Shown here: piece after piece, positions 33,689 to 42,099 of the stretch | How positions within the stretch are numbered: position 1 is the first letter of the stretch | Layout of the letters: the number at the start of each line of letters is the position of its first letter | DNA from: Halorubrum amylolyticum | GTDB lineage: Archaea > Halobacteriota > Halobacteria > Halobacteriales > Haloferacaceae | Direction: 5' to 3' | Assembly: GCF_004114995.1 (NCBI RefSeq) | Contig: NZ_SDJP01000004.1 | Span: forward strand, 1 to 64,000 | DNA length: 64,000 bases | Position numbers and translations under genes: made by a program | The notes under the pieces: model-generated | Databases searched by the model: none | Seen by the model: the letters and a program-made list of their open reading frames with translations, nothing else | Told to the model about the DNA's origin: nothing

Positions 33689-33973
33689 ATGTCAGATCGG
33701 GCTGATGACGAGGTGCGAGTATGGCTCGTCGAACGTACCTACTCCGATGATGAACAGAACCTAATCATCCTCACCTACGCGACACCCGACGGCAAACAGT
33801 ATTATCGGAAAGAGCGGGCACTCACGTCCTTCACCGATATTCGAGATACGACAGCGGCAGTCGATGCGGGGCCCGGCAATCTCGGCACGGTTGATGACCC
33901 CGATCTCCAGGACCAATACGCGGCCGAAGCGCAGCGAATGCAGGAGGTCCACGACCCGAACGACGTGATCTGA
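33689..33973 (+). CDS. Hypothetical protein
   Basis: 94 residues (MSDRADDEVRVWLVERTYSDDEQNLIILTYATPDGKQYYRKERALTSF...). A beta hairpin plus a helix is suggested by VRVWLVERTYSDDEQNLIILTYATPDGKQYYRKE; the C-terminal part is disordered and acidic. ATG 33689 follows a spaced TATA-like ATTATAACG (about 33644-33652), which fits a leadered transcript. No function can be assigned. Confidence 0.6.
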   Translation: MSDRADDEVRVWLVERTYSDDEQNLIILTYATPDGKQYYRKERALTSFTDIRDTTAAVDAGPGNLGTVDDPDLQDQYAAEAQRMQEVHDPNDVI

Positions 33974-34034
33974 TGCTCACCAGTAGACGTAGTCCCGTGC
34001 CATTGGTTATGTCGGAGGAGGCCGTAGACGGGGT

Positions 34035-34784
34035 ATGCGCGAACTCGTCTTCGCCCTCGAATACGAGCCGGGGTGCAATAGGGTGGCGGATGCCCTTGCC
34101 GACTACCCCGACGCCCGTGTCCGCTCGCTTTCGTTGCACGCGACTGCCGACCAACTTTGGCGAGTCGACCATGCCACCGGCACTCCGGACGCACTCGACG
34201 CCATCGAGGACGCGTTTCGAAACAGCGACTACTACGCCGACTGTCTCGCCACCGAGGACTGCGGCGCCACCCAGACCACCCGCGTCCTTGACCGCACGGA
34301 CGACACGCTCGTCCTCTACTCCGACTGGGAGCGAACCCCCACCTGCGCCTCGGTTCCCCACATCGCCCGCGACCATCTCGGGGACGGCGTGCTGTTCGAG
34401 ACCCGTCATGAGGGCCGCCACTACACGTGGCGACTCATCCACTCGGGCGACGGCGACGTGGCGGCATTCTTCGACTCCCTCGAGGTTGCCGTCGAAGAAT
34501 GCGCTCAGATGGAGATGCTCCGCACCGCGGACACGACGACAGCAGCTGGAGGAAGCGACGAAACACCGAGCGGATTACCCCCGGCGCAGGAAGCCGCCCT
34601 CCAAGCCGCCGTCGAACACGGCTACTACGAGTCGCCCCGCGAGGTCGATGTCGGCGAGTTGGCCGAGCATCTCGACGTGCCTCGGTCAACACTTACCTAC
34701 CGGCTCCGTCGGGCGGAAGAACATTTGGCGAAGCAACACGTCGCCGGCGAGCGGGTAGCGGAAGAACGGCTGGCATCGCACTGA
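34035..34784 (+). CDS. Bat-type helix-turn-helix regulator (HTH_10)
   Basis: 249 residues. The N-terminal ~170 form a haloarchaeal sensor-like domain (ELVFALEYEPGCNRVADALADYPDARVRSLSLHATADQLWRVDHATGT...). The C terminus (PPAQEAALQAAVEHGYYESPREVDVGELAEHLDVPRSTLTYRLRRAEEHL) is the HTH_10 domain of bacterio-opsin-activator-like regulators. It ends 59 nt before a Zn/Cd-type ATPase gene, in the same direction, and the intervening DNA has a perfect palindrome. It is therefore a good candidate for the metal-responsive regulator of that ATPase. Cysteines at CLATEDCG and TPTCAS could bind metal. Confidence 0.75.
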   Translation: MRELVFALEYEPGCNRVADALADYPDARVRSLSLHATADQLWRVDHATGTPDALDAIEDAFRNSDYYADCLATEDCGATQTTRVLDRTDDTLVLYSDWERTPTCASVPHIARDHLGDGVLFETRHEGRHYTWRLIHSGDGDVAAFFDSLEVAVEECAQMEMLRTADTTTAAGGSDETPSGLPPAQEAALQAAVEHGYYESPREVDVGELAEHLDVPRSTLTYRLRRAEEHLAKQHVAGERVAEERLASH

Positions 34785-34791
34785 CACCGCG

Positions 34792-34807
34792 GTTGGAATA
34801 TTCCAAC
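34792..34807. promoter_or_regulatory. Perfect palindrome before the Zn/Cd-type ATPase
   Basis: GTTGGAATATTCCAAC, 16 bp, perfect, centred on a TATA-like AATATT and about 37 nt before ATG 34844. It is a likely operator. Confidence 0.65.
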
Positions 34808-34843
34808 AAAGACATATCGAACTCCCGCTCCTACCGTGAGGTG

Positions 34844-37207
34844 ATGACAGAGAATTCCGATGTGGATACAGCGGGACCACCGAACGGCGGCGGGCAGCGG
34901 GAGTTGACTGCCCGTCTCACGGTCCCCGAGATGGACTGTCCGTCGTGTGCGCAAAAAGTCGACAAGAGCCTCCAGCGCGTCGACGGCGTCGTTGAGGCCA
35001 CGCTCCAGCCGACCACCGGGACAGCTACCATCAAGTACGATCCGGACCGGACTACCAAAGCCGACGTCGTCGCGGCGATCGAAGCCGCCGGCTATGACGT
35101 GATCGGCGGAGCAGACGACGAAACCGACGAGTCTGCCGACGGCGTCGATATCGCGCCACCTTCGGAGGTCTGGACGAGTTCTCGCGCGAAGAAGACGTGG
35201 CTCGGCGCAGCGTTCGTCATCCTTGGTCTAGTCTTCGAGTTCCTTCTCACCGGCCAGAACGTCGCGATAGCGAGCATCCTCGACTACCCGCTACACATCG
35301 CAGATGTCCTGTTCCTCGGTGCCGTCGCGGCCAGTGGCATCCCGGTCGTCCGCAGCGGGTACTACTCCGCGAAGAACCGAAGCCTCGACATCGACCTCCT
35401 GATGGGGACAGCGATCATCGCCGCAACCGGCATCGGCTACTTCGTCGAGGCCGCGACGCTGGCCGTCCTGTTCAGCATCGCCGAACTGCTCGAGGACTAT
35501 GCGATGGACAGGGCACGGGATTCTCTGCGCGAGCTGATGGAACTCTCGCCCGACGAGGCGACCGTCCGTCGCGATGGTGAGGAAGTGACCGTTTCCGTCG
35601 AGGAGGTCGACGTTGGCGAGACCGTCGTCGTCCGCCCTGGCGACAAGATTCCGCTCGACGGGACGGTCATCGAAGGCGAGAGTGCAGTCGACCAGTCGCC
35701 GATCACGGGCGAGAGCGTCCCCGTCGACAAGACCACCGGCGACGAGGTGTACGCCGGCGCGATCAACGAAGAGGGGTACCTCGAGGTAGAGGTCACCTCG
35801 ACCGCTGGCGATTCGACGCTCTCGCGTATTATCGAAATGGTACAGGGCGCACAGGCGAAGAAGACCGAGTCTGAGCAGTTCGTCGACAGCTTCTCCGGCT
35901 ACTACACACCCCTCGTCGTCGTGCTGGCAATCCTGACCGCCGCTATCCCGCCGCTGGTTATCGCTGATCCGGTGGCGGTGGACCTAGCCGGTTACGGGTT
36001 CACCTTCGCGGGCGACTGGCAGACGTGGTTCATCCGTGGGCTCACGCTGCTGGTGATCGCCTGCCCGTGTGCGTTCGTCATCTCCACACCCGTCTCGGTG
36101 GTGTCGGGCATCACGAGCGCCGCGAAGAACGGCGTCCTGATCAAGGGCGGAAATTACCTGGAAGCGATGGGCGAGGTCGACGCCGTCGCCGTCGACAAGA
36201 CCGGGACGCTCACCAAGGGCGAACTCGCCGTCACCGACGTCGTTCCGGTGGGTGACACTACGGAGGACGATCTGCTCCGTCGCGCCGCTGGGCTGGAGCA
36301 GCGCAGTGAGCATCCCATTGCTACGGCGATTCTCGCCCGTGCTGAGGAGGCGGGCGTGGGCAACCTGCCCGACCCGACGGGTTTCGAGAGCCTCACTGGG
36401 AAGGGCATCCGCGGCGAGATCGGCGGCGAGACGTACTATGCGGGCAAGCCCGCGCTCTTCGAGGAACTGGGCTTCGACCTCGCTCGGGCACGCCGCGAGA
36501 CGGACGGCGGCGTTATGACGGAAGAGGCGACCGAGGGCGAGAACGGGGCGTTCGCCGAGGATGCCCTCTCCGCGCTGGAGCGGGAGGGCAAGACTGTCGT
36601 TATCGTCGGGACGGAGTCGAAACTGCTGGGTGCGATCGCCATCGCCGACGAGGTTCGCCCGGCCTCGAAGCGGGCCGTCGAACGCCTGCACGAGCTGGGC
36701 GTCGAGCGCGTGGTGATGCTCACCGGCGACAACGAGGGCACCGCCCGCGCAATCGCCGAGCAGGTCGGGGTCGACGAGTATCGCGCAGAACTCCTGCCCG
36801 ACGAGAAGGTCGACGCTGTCGAGGAGTTACAGGCAGAGTACGGTGATGTCGCGATGGTCGGTGACGGCATCAACGACGCGCCCGCGCTCGCCACCGCGGA
36901 GGTCGGCATCGCGATGGGCGCGGCCGGCACCGACACCGCTCTCGAGACGGCCGATATTGCGTTGATGGGCGACGACGTCGGGAAACTCCCGTACCTGTAC
37001 GACCTGTCGCATACGGCCAACGGGGTGATCCGGCAGAACATCTGGGCGAGTCTCGGCGTGAAGTTCCTGCTCGCGCTGGGCGTGCCACTGGGGCTGGTCA
37101 GCGTTGCGTTGGCGGTCGTTGTCGGTGATATGGGGATGAGCCTCGGTGTCACCGGGAACGCGATGCGGTTGTCGCGAATCGAGCCCGATCGGTTCTCCGA
37201 CACCTGA
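34844..37207 (+). CDS. Zn/Cd/Pb-type heavy-metal exporting P-type ATPase
   Basis: 787 residues. A heavy-metal-associated domain with MDCPSC near residues 28-33 is followed by membrane helices, the A-domain TGES loop (PITGESVPVDK), the metal site CPC at ~407-409 (IACPCAFVISTPVSVVSG), the phosphorylated Asp in DKTGTLTKGE (~451), SEHPIATAIL and the hinge [11 protein letters not shown]. The CPC context and GVLIKGGNYLEAMG resemble ZntA/CadA more than copper pumps. It exports zinc, cadmium or lead at the expense of ATP. ATG 34844 was chosen because the frame upstream is low-complexity and overlaps the regulator gene. A palindromic operator lies directly upstream. Confidence 0.88.
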   Translation: MTENSDVDTAGPPNGGGQRELTARLTVPEMDCPSCAQKVDKSLQRVDGVVEATLQPTTGTATIKYDPDRTTKADVVAAIEAAGYDVIGGADDETDESADGVDIAPPSEVWTSSRAKKTWLGAAFVILGLVFEFLLTGQNVAIASILDYPLHIADVLFLGAVAASGIPVVRSGYYSAKNRSLDIDLLMGTAIIAATGIGYFVEAATLAVLFSIAELLEDYAMDRARDSLRELMELSPDEATVRRDGEEVTVSVEEVDVGETVVVRPGDKIPLDGTVIEGESAVDQSPITGESVPVDKTTGDEVYAGAINEEGYLEVEVTSTAGDSTLSRIIEMVQGAQAKKTESEQFVDSFSGYYTPLVVVLAILTAAIPPLVIADPVAVDLAGYGFTFAGDWQTWFIRGLTLLVIACPCAFVISTPVSVVSGITSAAKNGVLIKGGNYLEAMGEVDAVAVDKTGTLTKGELAVTDVVPVGDTTEDDLLRRAAGLEQRSEHPIATAILARAEEAGVGNLPDPTGFESLTGKGIRGEIGGETYYAGKPALFEELGFDLARARRETDGGVMTEEATEGENGAFAEDALSALEREGKTVVIVGTESKLLGAIAIADEVRPASKRAVERLHELGVERVVMLTGDNEGTARAIAEQVGVDEYRAELLPDEKVDAVEELQAEYGDVAMVGDGINDAPALATAEVGIAMGAAGTDTALETADIALMGDDVGKLPYLYDLSHTANGVIRQNIWASLGVKFLLALGVPLGLVSVALAVVVGDMGMSLGVTGNAMRLSRIEPDRFSDT

Positions 37208-37327
37208 CTCTGCGGCGGGAAGTGCGGGCAGGACGCTCCTCTTTCGCGACTTTCCTGCGCTCTATCGAGACAATTTGCAGTTTGTCTGGGGCAGTAGAGA
37301 CTGAGCCCCACCGCAGGCTCTGATTTG

Positions 37328-37750
37328 ATGCCCGAGAATCCAGACGACGATCCACTCCACGATTGCGAGTTAAGTCCCGACGCAGTCCTCGGGACGCGCA
37401 CCTTCCACGATGTCCTGTTCACTGACGATACCGAGACGCCGGTAAACGTGCTCACCGGCGAGACACCCGCACATTCGCAGGCGACCGTCGAGGAAGCGAA
37501 GGCGTTCGCTACGAGTATCGATACGGACACACCACAAATCGCGCTCCCGGCCTCTGTCGAGACGCAGATCGAAACCCAGAGCCAACCCTACACGGCGGCC
37601 GCGTTCTTCCACTTCAAGGCGACCGGGTCGCTCGAACTGCACCGTGCCTACCACGCCGCCTACGACTCCGACGCGTTCAGCACCGACTTCGAGGCCGACT
37701 ACGAGTCGGGCGACCTGACGATCACCGTCGAGCAGACTGCCGATTCCTGA
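37328..37750 (+). CDS. Hypothetical acidic protein
   Basis: 140 residues (MPENPDDDPLHDCELSPDAVLGTRTFHDVLFTDDTETPVNVLTGETPAHSQATVEEAKAFATSI...). No membrane or metal motif. The C-terminal half (YTAAAFFHFKATGSLELHRAYHAAYDSDAFSTDFEADYESGDLTITV) looks like a small alpha/beta domain. It follows the ATPase by 120 nt in the same direction but need not be functionally linked. The family is unknown. Confidence 0.55.
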   Translation: MPENPDDDPLHDCELSPDAVLGTRTFHDVLFTDDTETPVNVLTGETPAHSQATVEEAKAFATSIDTDTPQIALPASVETQIETQSQPYTAAAFFHFKATGSLELHRAYHAAYDSDAFSTDFEADYESGDLTITVEQTADS

Positions 37751-37770
37751 ACGCGGTCTCCCGAAGCGAG

Positions 37771-37804
37771 GTTTTTCGAGCGCCGGCGATGGGTGCCGGC
37801 GCAC
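37771..37804 (+). promoter_or_regulatory. Promoter-leader element (GCCGGC type)
   Basis: GTTTTTCGA then a long hairpin, GCGCCGGC-gatggg-TGCCGGCGC. The 25 bp from 37780 are identical to those at 39239-39263. It ends 54 nt before ATG 37859, with a second GC-rich inverted segment between. Confidence 0.65.
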
Positions 37805-37858
37805 CGAGCAGACAGCGCCGAGCGGCGCCCGGTGAGTCGGCACTCCGAGGTGAACCAG

Positions 37859-38359
37859 ATGCATATGGTCATCTACGCGCTGGTGGAAGCACCGACACAG
37901 CACGACGCCCTGGTCGAGGGGAAAGCAGTCTTCGACCGTCTCGTCGGCGCGAATCCCCACGGCTGCGCCGTGTTTGATTACTACGTCACGTTCGATGAAG
38001 ACGACACGACGGTCGCCGGGAAGGCCCGCTGGGGTGACCTGCCGACGGCGGCCCCCATCAACTCAGAGGAGGGCGGTGAACTGCTCGACCGGGCTTGGAA
38101 GGCCACGAAAGAGGAGTTTCAGCGGAATCTCGACCGCGTGAAGGAGGCGCTCGACGAGCTCAGCGACGAGGCGATCATGCGCGACGAGGACCTCGCCCGC
38201 CACGCGTTCCACCAGGTCGGCGCGTACGAAGGGCCCTCAATCCCGATGTACGACCAGCACGCCCAGGGGATTCGGCATCGAGGCCAGCTCGACCGAGTCC
38301 TCGAGGAAGACGAGGACAGCCAGACGCTCTGGATCGTCCCCGCAGACGTTCATTTCTGA
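37859..38359 (+). CDS. Hypothetical haloarchaeal accessory protein
   Basis: 166 residues. MHMVIYALVEAPTQHDALVEGKAVFDRLVG is a beta-alpha start; then FDYYVTFDEDDTTVAGKARWGDLPTAAPINSEEGGELLDRAWKATKEEFQRNLDRVKEALDEL, a long helix. The function is not known. The start at 37859 removes a low-complexity extension over the leader. The next gene follows 6 nt after the stop, so they may share a transcript. Confidence 0.6.
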   Translation: MHMVIYALVEAPTQHDALVEGKAVFDRLVGANPHGCAVFDYYVTFDEDDTTVAGKARWGDLPTAAPINSEEGGELLDRAWKATKEEFQRNLDRVKEALDELSDEAIMRDEDLARHAFHQVGAYEGPSIPMYDQHAQGIRHRGQLDRVLEEDEDSQTLWIVPADVHF

Positions 38360-38365
38360 CCAACG

Positions 38366-38731
38366 ATGCCACGAATCACCAACTGGTCACGAGAGAGTCG
38401 CTCACCAACACTCGCGTATCGAAACACCGAGACTGGAGCGCGAGCTGTTCTACACCGGGCGCCGGATTCATACCGGTACAAGTGGCGCGGAGCGATCCTC
38501 GTCGACGGCTACCCGATCTGGTCGCGAGGCTTCGAGACGAAGGAGGCGACAACGTTCCGGGATGCGCTTCGGGAGCGGCCAGCGCCCGAACTGAACTGTC
38601 CGGAGTGTCCAAACGACGACGTCCTCGTCGGTGAGAAGACAGCTGATGGAGCGACGGTACAGCGCTGGTACGACTGTCCGGACTGTGGGTACGAAGCCCC
38701 CTCGCGCATCGTCTACGGCCCTGAACGCTGA
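38366..38731 (+). CDS. Zinc-ribbon protein (DUF7568-like)
   Basis: 121 residues. An N-terminal beta domain (RITNWSRESRSPTLAYRNTETGARAVLHRAPDSYRYKWRGAILVDGYPIWSRGFETKEATTFRDALRERP) with an HTH-free fold is followed by a zinc ribbon (CPECPNDDV ... WYDCPDCGYEAP). The combination is one I associate with haloarchaeal plasmid proteins of the DUF7568 kind; the assignment is from pattern memory. The ribbon suggests nucleic-acid or protein contact. Confidence 0.6.
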   Translation: MPRITNWSRESRSPTLAYRNTETGARAVLHRAPDSYRYKWRGAILVDGYPIWSRGFETKEATTFRDALRERPAPELNCPECPNDDVLVGEKTADGATVQRWYDCPDCGYEAPSRIVYGPER

Positions 38732-38748
38732 GGACGTACACACGCAGG

Positions 38749-38795
38749 GTGTTTTTCGGCCGGGGCGGAGAGAGTGACCCGGTCGAACCGGGTCG
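38749..38795 (+). promoter_or_regulatory. Promoter-leader element (variant)
   Basis: GTGTTTTTCGGCCGGGGCGG, then ACCCGGTCGAACCGGGT as a hairpin; 9 nt before ATG 38804. The T-tract matches the family, the hairpin is diverged. Confidence 0.45.
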
Positions 38796-38803
38796 GTCCA
38801 ACA

Positions 38804-39199
38804 ATGAGTCTCGAAGTACTCGACCGACACAGCGAGGCACTGTTCGAGTTCCTCTGGTGTCCCGTCTGCGGGCAGGAAGTGTTCACCCACATTCCCTTCG
38901 AGGGAGTGTTCTGCAAGAACTGTAACACGCAGGTCGTCCTCCAAGAGTCTCGAGAAGACCGTGGCTACGAGGAGGCTGTGCTCGCGTGCTTCGACACCGA
39001 CTCAACGTGGAACCTTCACGTCGACGAGAAGCTCCGCCGCGACCTGCCTGACGGCTCGGCACGGGCAAAAATCCTCGGTGCACCGGGTGCCTATGAGATC
39101 GACTGGTGGAGTCCAGCACCTGGGGAGGATTGGGAGCCGGTCGAGCGTGGTGAATTCGACGACGTGGAGGAACCAGACGAGGTGTCACATCTCGCGTAG
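38804..39199 (+). CDS. Zinc-ribbon protein (DUF7567-like)
   Basis: 131 residues. SLEVLDRHSEALFEFLWCPVCGQEVFTHIPFEGVFCKNCNTQVVLQES forms a zinc ribbon (CPVC ... CKNC). Then comes an alpha/beta part with AVLACFDTDSTWNLHVDEKLRRDLPDGSARAKILGAPGAYEIDWWSPAPGEDWEP. It resembles the DUF7567-type haloarchaeal accessory proteins by recall. Its role is unknown. ATG 38804 sits directly after a leader with a T-tract and hairpin. Confidence 0.6.
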   Translation: MSLEVLDRHSEALFEFLWCPVCGQEVFTHIPFEGVFCKNCNTQVVLQESREDRGYEEAVLACFDTDSTWNLHVDEKLRRDLPDGSARAKILGAPGAYEIDWWSPAPGEDWEPVERGEFDDVEEPDEVSHLA

Positions 39200-39230
39200 C
39201 GGATTGCAATCCCGCTACGACTGTGTGGTG

Positions 39231-39263
39231 TTGTTTCAGCGCCGGCGATGGGTGCCGGCGCAC
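39231..39263 (+). promoter_or_regulatory. Promoter-leader element (GCCGGC type)
   Basis: TTGTTTCAGC followed by the same 25-bp GCGCCGGC...GCCGGCGCAC hairpin as at 37780-37804; 18 nt before ATG 39282. Confidence 0.65.
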
Positions 39264-39281
39264 ACGCGCCGGCGAGTACCG

Positions 39282-39857
39282 ATGTCGACACGGAGCCAAC
39301 TCCGATTCGTCCAACGAGTCGAACAGACCGGTGAGACAGATGGCAGCGCCGACCGCGTCGCGCAGGTGTACCGGCATTCGGACGGGTATCCCGGGAGCGT
39401 CCTCCGGGATCTCGCACAACTGAAAGAGCTTCTCGATGCGACCCGCGCAGAGCGGGGACCGGGCTACACGGCGGCGACCTTCGTGTTCCTCGACAAGCTC
39501 TCGACGGTCGACCTCTACCTGGATGGCGACCCAGAGCGAACGATCGACGCGGCTCAGCCAGCGGATCTCCTCGAGCCGTCCAATATGGAGCACCTGGACC
39601 AGCCGCTGTTCCTGCTGGGCCACGGCGTCGAGAATCCGGCCGACGGCATCCACGGCGACGAGGAGTACCTCTACGTCGTCGAACTCCCGACGGAGAACCC
39701 GTTCGACGAGCCGACCGAGTGGACAGTCAAAGTGAGCGGTCATTCCGCATTCCCGCGCTGGGATGGGCCGACCGAGGAAGCCTTCGAGCGGGCTAGCTGG
39801 CAGTTCCACGGCCCGCTTGAGCACGCGCTCGAAGAGCTGGTCGCTGAGCCGGCGTGA
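39282..39857 (+). CDS. Hypothetical haloarchaeal accessory protein
   Basis: 191 residues. MSTRSQLRFVQRVEQTGETDGSADRVAQVYRHSDGYPGSVLRDLAQLKELLDATRAERGPGYTAATFVFLDKLSTVDLYLDGDPERTI... has a beta-rich start and a repeated LxxL helix. The Y-R-H-S-D-G-Y-P pattern recurs in related haloarchaeal plasmid proteins, to my recall. No catalytic residues can be proposed. It has its own leader and is convergent with the nuclease gene at 39871, 13 nt away. Confidence 0.6.
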   Translation: MSTRSQLRFVQRVEQTGETDGSADRVAQVYRHSDGYPGSVLRDLAQLKELLDATRAERGPGYTAATFVFLDKLSTVDLYLDGDPERTIDAAQPADLLEPSNMEHLDQPLFLLGHGVENPADGIHGDEEYLYVVELPTENPFDEPTEWTVKVSGHSAFPRWDGPTEEAFERASWQFHGPLEHALEELVAEPA

Positions 39858-39870
39858 ACACCGAGGCCGC

Positions 39871-41235
39871 TTAGATGATGCCGCCGATGACGAGTAGTCC
39901 GACGATGAGCAGCAGCGTCGCGACCACGCTCCCCCCGGCCAGCCACTTGTTCTCCATCGCCTTTTCGTGAAGCGGCATTTCGGCGTACTCCTCGCGGAAC
40001 GCCTCGAGATTCTCCTCGTCGTAGAAGTACTTCGTCTTCAGCGCGAACCGTTCCGTCACCGCACAGCCCGTACAGATCGACTCACCTTCCAGCCGCTCCG
40101 TTTTCGTGTGGCTGGTGCAGGCGATCGCCCCGCAGTTCGGACAGTACGTGTACGTTTCGTCGATGCCGCTCGTGTCACAGTGGACGCACCGATGGATGCC
40201 GTCCTCGGCGGTCATTCGTGAGGGGCCCGCCGCGTAGTACTCATAGGGATAGGTGTACTTCTGGTGGTCGGTGGTGTGCCGAACCTCGGGAAGGTACACC
40301 GGCTCGATCGACTGGACGGAGATGTCCGAGCGGTTCGGCTCGCAGGTCTTGTTGTAGGTGACGTTGTTGTCGCCGGTGTAGGTGACCGTTTTCGTGTGGT
40401 GCTGCTGGAGGCGCTCGACGGCCCACTCCTTGTACTCCGTCTGAGTCTGGCCGAACCGCCGCTCCTCGACGTCGTCGAACACCTCTCCGAACTGCTCGGC
40501 GTCGAGATCGACCGTCGCGTGGAGGTTCTCGGTGACCAGCGTCGCGACGTCCTCGTCGACGACCTGCGGCTGCCCGCGTTCGGCGTGGGCAACGAATCGC
40601 GTCCGATCGTTAATCCGGTGGATGACGCCCACCGACGTCTCGAAGACGACGTTCGTGTCCGCGGTGACCGCCACCACCGGCCGGAACGTCACCGATGAGT
40701 GTGGGTCTGGGAGGTCGGCGGCCTCGATGTTCTCGACGTCGCGGAACGCCTCTTCGACGGCCGCGTCGACGTCGGCGGCCGGGTCGTAGGGACGTAGCGT
40801 TTCGTCGCAGAGAATCTCGATGCGACCGTTGTAGAGGTCGAGGCCGATCTCGTCGGCGATCTCCCGGAGGTCCTCGCCATCGAGCAGCTCGATTGGATGG
40901 GGGTCGTCGTTCTGCTGGAGGCGGTCGGCGTACTCCTGAGCCGGGTTCGTGAACCGGCCGGTCGTGACGACCATCCCGCGTTTGGGGCCGTCGAAGTCGA
41001 AGGTCGCGATTGCTGAGTGGAGCTTCTGGACGACCGGCCGTCCGACCGTCCCCGTGTGCTTGCACTCCACGATGATCGCGCGCCGGGTGCCGTCGACGAC
41101 CTCCTCCATAATAACGTCGCGACCCTCGTCGGCGGTTCGGTCGGCCTGACGGACGTTCTCGTAGCCGAGATTGCGGAAGACATCCTCTATTACGTCCTCG
41201 AACTCGAACCCTGAGAGGTCGTCCAGTACAGCCAT
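39871..41235 (-). CDS. Mrr-like restriction endonuclease with zinc ribbon and C-terminal membrane helix
   Basis: 454 residues. The N-terminal domain is Mrr-type PD-(D/E)XK: FEFEDVIEDVFRNLGYENVRQ, DEGRDVIMEEV (catalytic Asp ~40) and RAIIVECKHTGTVGRPVVQKLHSAI (Glu and Lys). A middle domain of ~200 residues follows, then a zinc ribbon (CVHCDTSG ... CPNCGAIAC, and CTGCAV), and a C-terminal membrane helix (VVATLLLIVGLLVIGGI). Mrr enzymes cut modified or foreign DNA; membrane attachment and zinc ribbon could place it at the entry point of DNA. ATG 41235 begins MAVLDDLSGFEFEDVI. It is one of the few minus-strand genes of this block. Confidence 0.75.
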   Translation of the reverse strand: MAVLDDLSGFEFEDVIEDVFRNLGYENVRQADRTADEGRDVIMEEVVDGTRRAIIVECKHTGTVGRPVVQKLHSAIATFDFDGPKRGMVVTTGRFTNPAQEYADRLQQNDDPHPIELLDGEDLREIADEIGLDLYNGRIEILCDETLRPYDPAADVDAAVEEAFRDVENIEAADLPDPHSSVTFRPVVAVTADTNVVFETSVGVIHRINDRTRFVAHAERGQPQVVDEDVATLVTENLHATVDLDAEQFGEVFDDVEERRFGQTQTEYKEWAVERLQQHHTKTVTYTGDNNVTYNKTCEPNRSDISVQSIEPVYLPEVRHTTDHQKYTYPYEYYAAGPSRMTAEDGIHRCVHCDTSGIDETYTYCPNCGAIACTSHTKTERLEGESICTGCAVTERFALKTKYFYDEENLEAFREEYAEMPLHEKAMENKWLAGGSVVATLLLIVGLLVIGGII

Positions 41236-41297
41236 TCCGATATACCTGGACAGTACGTTGCAACTGTCAAATACGTTGCCGAACGCTTCGCCGTCCT

Positions 41298-41328
41298 GTT
41301 TATGAACCCCCGAGAGGGGTGCGGGGGT
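41298..41328 (+). promoter_or_regulatory. Promoter-leader element
   Basis: TGTTTATGAACCCCC-GAGA-GGGG-TGC-GGGGG, 30 nt before ATG 41358. This is the clearest case of two alternative G-tracts after one C-tract. Confidence 0.65.
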
Positions 41329-41357
41329 GATCAAACGAGCCTCCCGCGAACCAACCT

Positions 41358-41762
41358 ATGAGTGGAATCAGCGACCCACGCTCACACGTACAGTCACGGA
41401 CCACGGCTGATCCCGACGTCATTTACGTCGGTTACCGTCGTCGAGGCCGCGCCATCGTCGAGAAGCAATCAGACCAACAACAGCTCACGCCAGAGCGGAG
41501 TCTCGAGCTGGCAAATCACAGTCCTTCGGGCTTCGAATGGGGATATGGTGGCAGCGGGCCGGCCCAACTCGCACTCGCCCTCCTGCTCGATTACACCGAC
41601 GATGAGGAGGTAGCGCTTTCGGAGTACAAGGCGTTCAAGACCGAAGTAGTGAGCCAGCTAGAGTGTACAGGACCCGACGGCTGCTGGCGACTCACCGGAC
41701 GCGAGATAGATGCTACCCTTCATGAGATAGTCGACGACCCAGTTGCACCGTCCGTCAACTAA
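41358..41762 (+). CDS. DUF6166-like protein, copy 1
   Basis: 134 residues with the landmarks of DUF6166: VIYVGYRRRGRAIVEK, LTPERSLELANHSPSGFEWGYGGSGPAQLALALLLDYTDDEEVALSEYKAFKTEVVSQLE. The core GFEWGYGGSGPAQLALALLLDYT is shared almost exactly with the protein at 43566. This family is common on plasmids and viruses, but the biochemical role is unknown. The gene has its own leader and is followed by short + strand genes. Confidence 0.7.
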   Translation: MSGISDPRSHVQSRTTADPDVIYVGYRRRGRAIVEKQSDQQQLTPERSLELANHSPSGFEWGYGGSGPAQLALALLLDYTDDEEVALSEYKAFKTEVVSQLECTGPDGCWRLTGREIDATLHEIVDDPVAPSVN

Positions 41763-41781
41763 CGATCACAGAGCGCAATCA

Positions 41782-42060
41782 ATGTCAGAACACACTCAGC
41801 AGCCTCGTGTGGACTCAGAATCGCAACAGAACCGTGAGCGTCAGGTGCCAACCGAGTACGTCGAGCGAAGCGATGTCGGCGTCTCACTCACCGTCAAACT
41901 CACTCGCGGTACTGGCACCCGCGATCAAGACAAGATCACGGCCAAAGTGAAGGGTAAGACGCTCGAAGACGCCCGCGAGGATATGGAAACCCTCCGCGAG
42001 TATATCCACGACCTCGCTGAGGACACTCGCCAGATCCAGCCAGCCGACCCACACGAATAG
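41782..42060 (+). CDS. Small protein (DUF7389-like)
   Basis: 92 residues. After a disordered start, YVERSDVGVSLTVKLTRGTGTRDQDKITAKVKGKTLEDAREDMETLREYIHDLAEDTRQIQP gives a beta hairpin and a long helix, the pattern I associate with haloarchaeal DUF7389. Its function is unknown. ATG 41782 follows the DUF6166 stop by 19 nt, so co-transcription is likely. Confidence 0.6.
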   Translation: MSEHTQQPRVDSESQQNRERQVPTEYVERSDVGVSLTVKLTRGTGTRDQDKITAKVKGKTLEDAREDMETLREYIHDLAEDTRQIQPADPHE

Positions 42061-42099
42061 TACTTTTTTGACTATTGCACAGAATTGTGTAGCCGCAGG

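Noticed and set aside
34427..34843. Long N-terminal extension of the Zn/Cd-type ATPase
   Set aside because: It overlaps the HTH_10 regulator gene, is Arg-rich low-complexity, and crosses the palindromic operator; ATG 34844 begins the normal domain.
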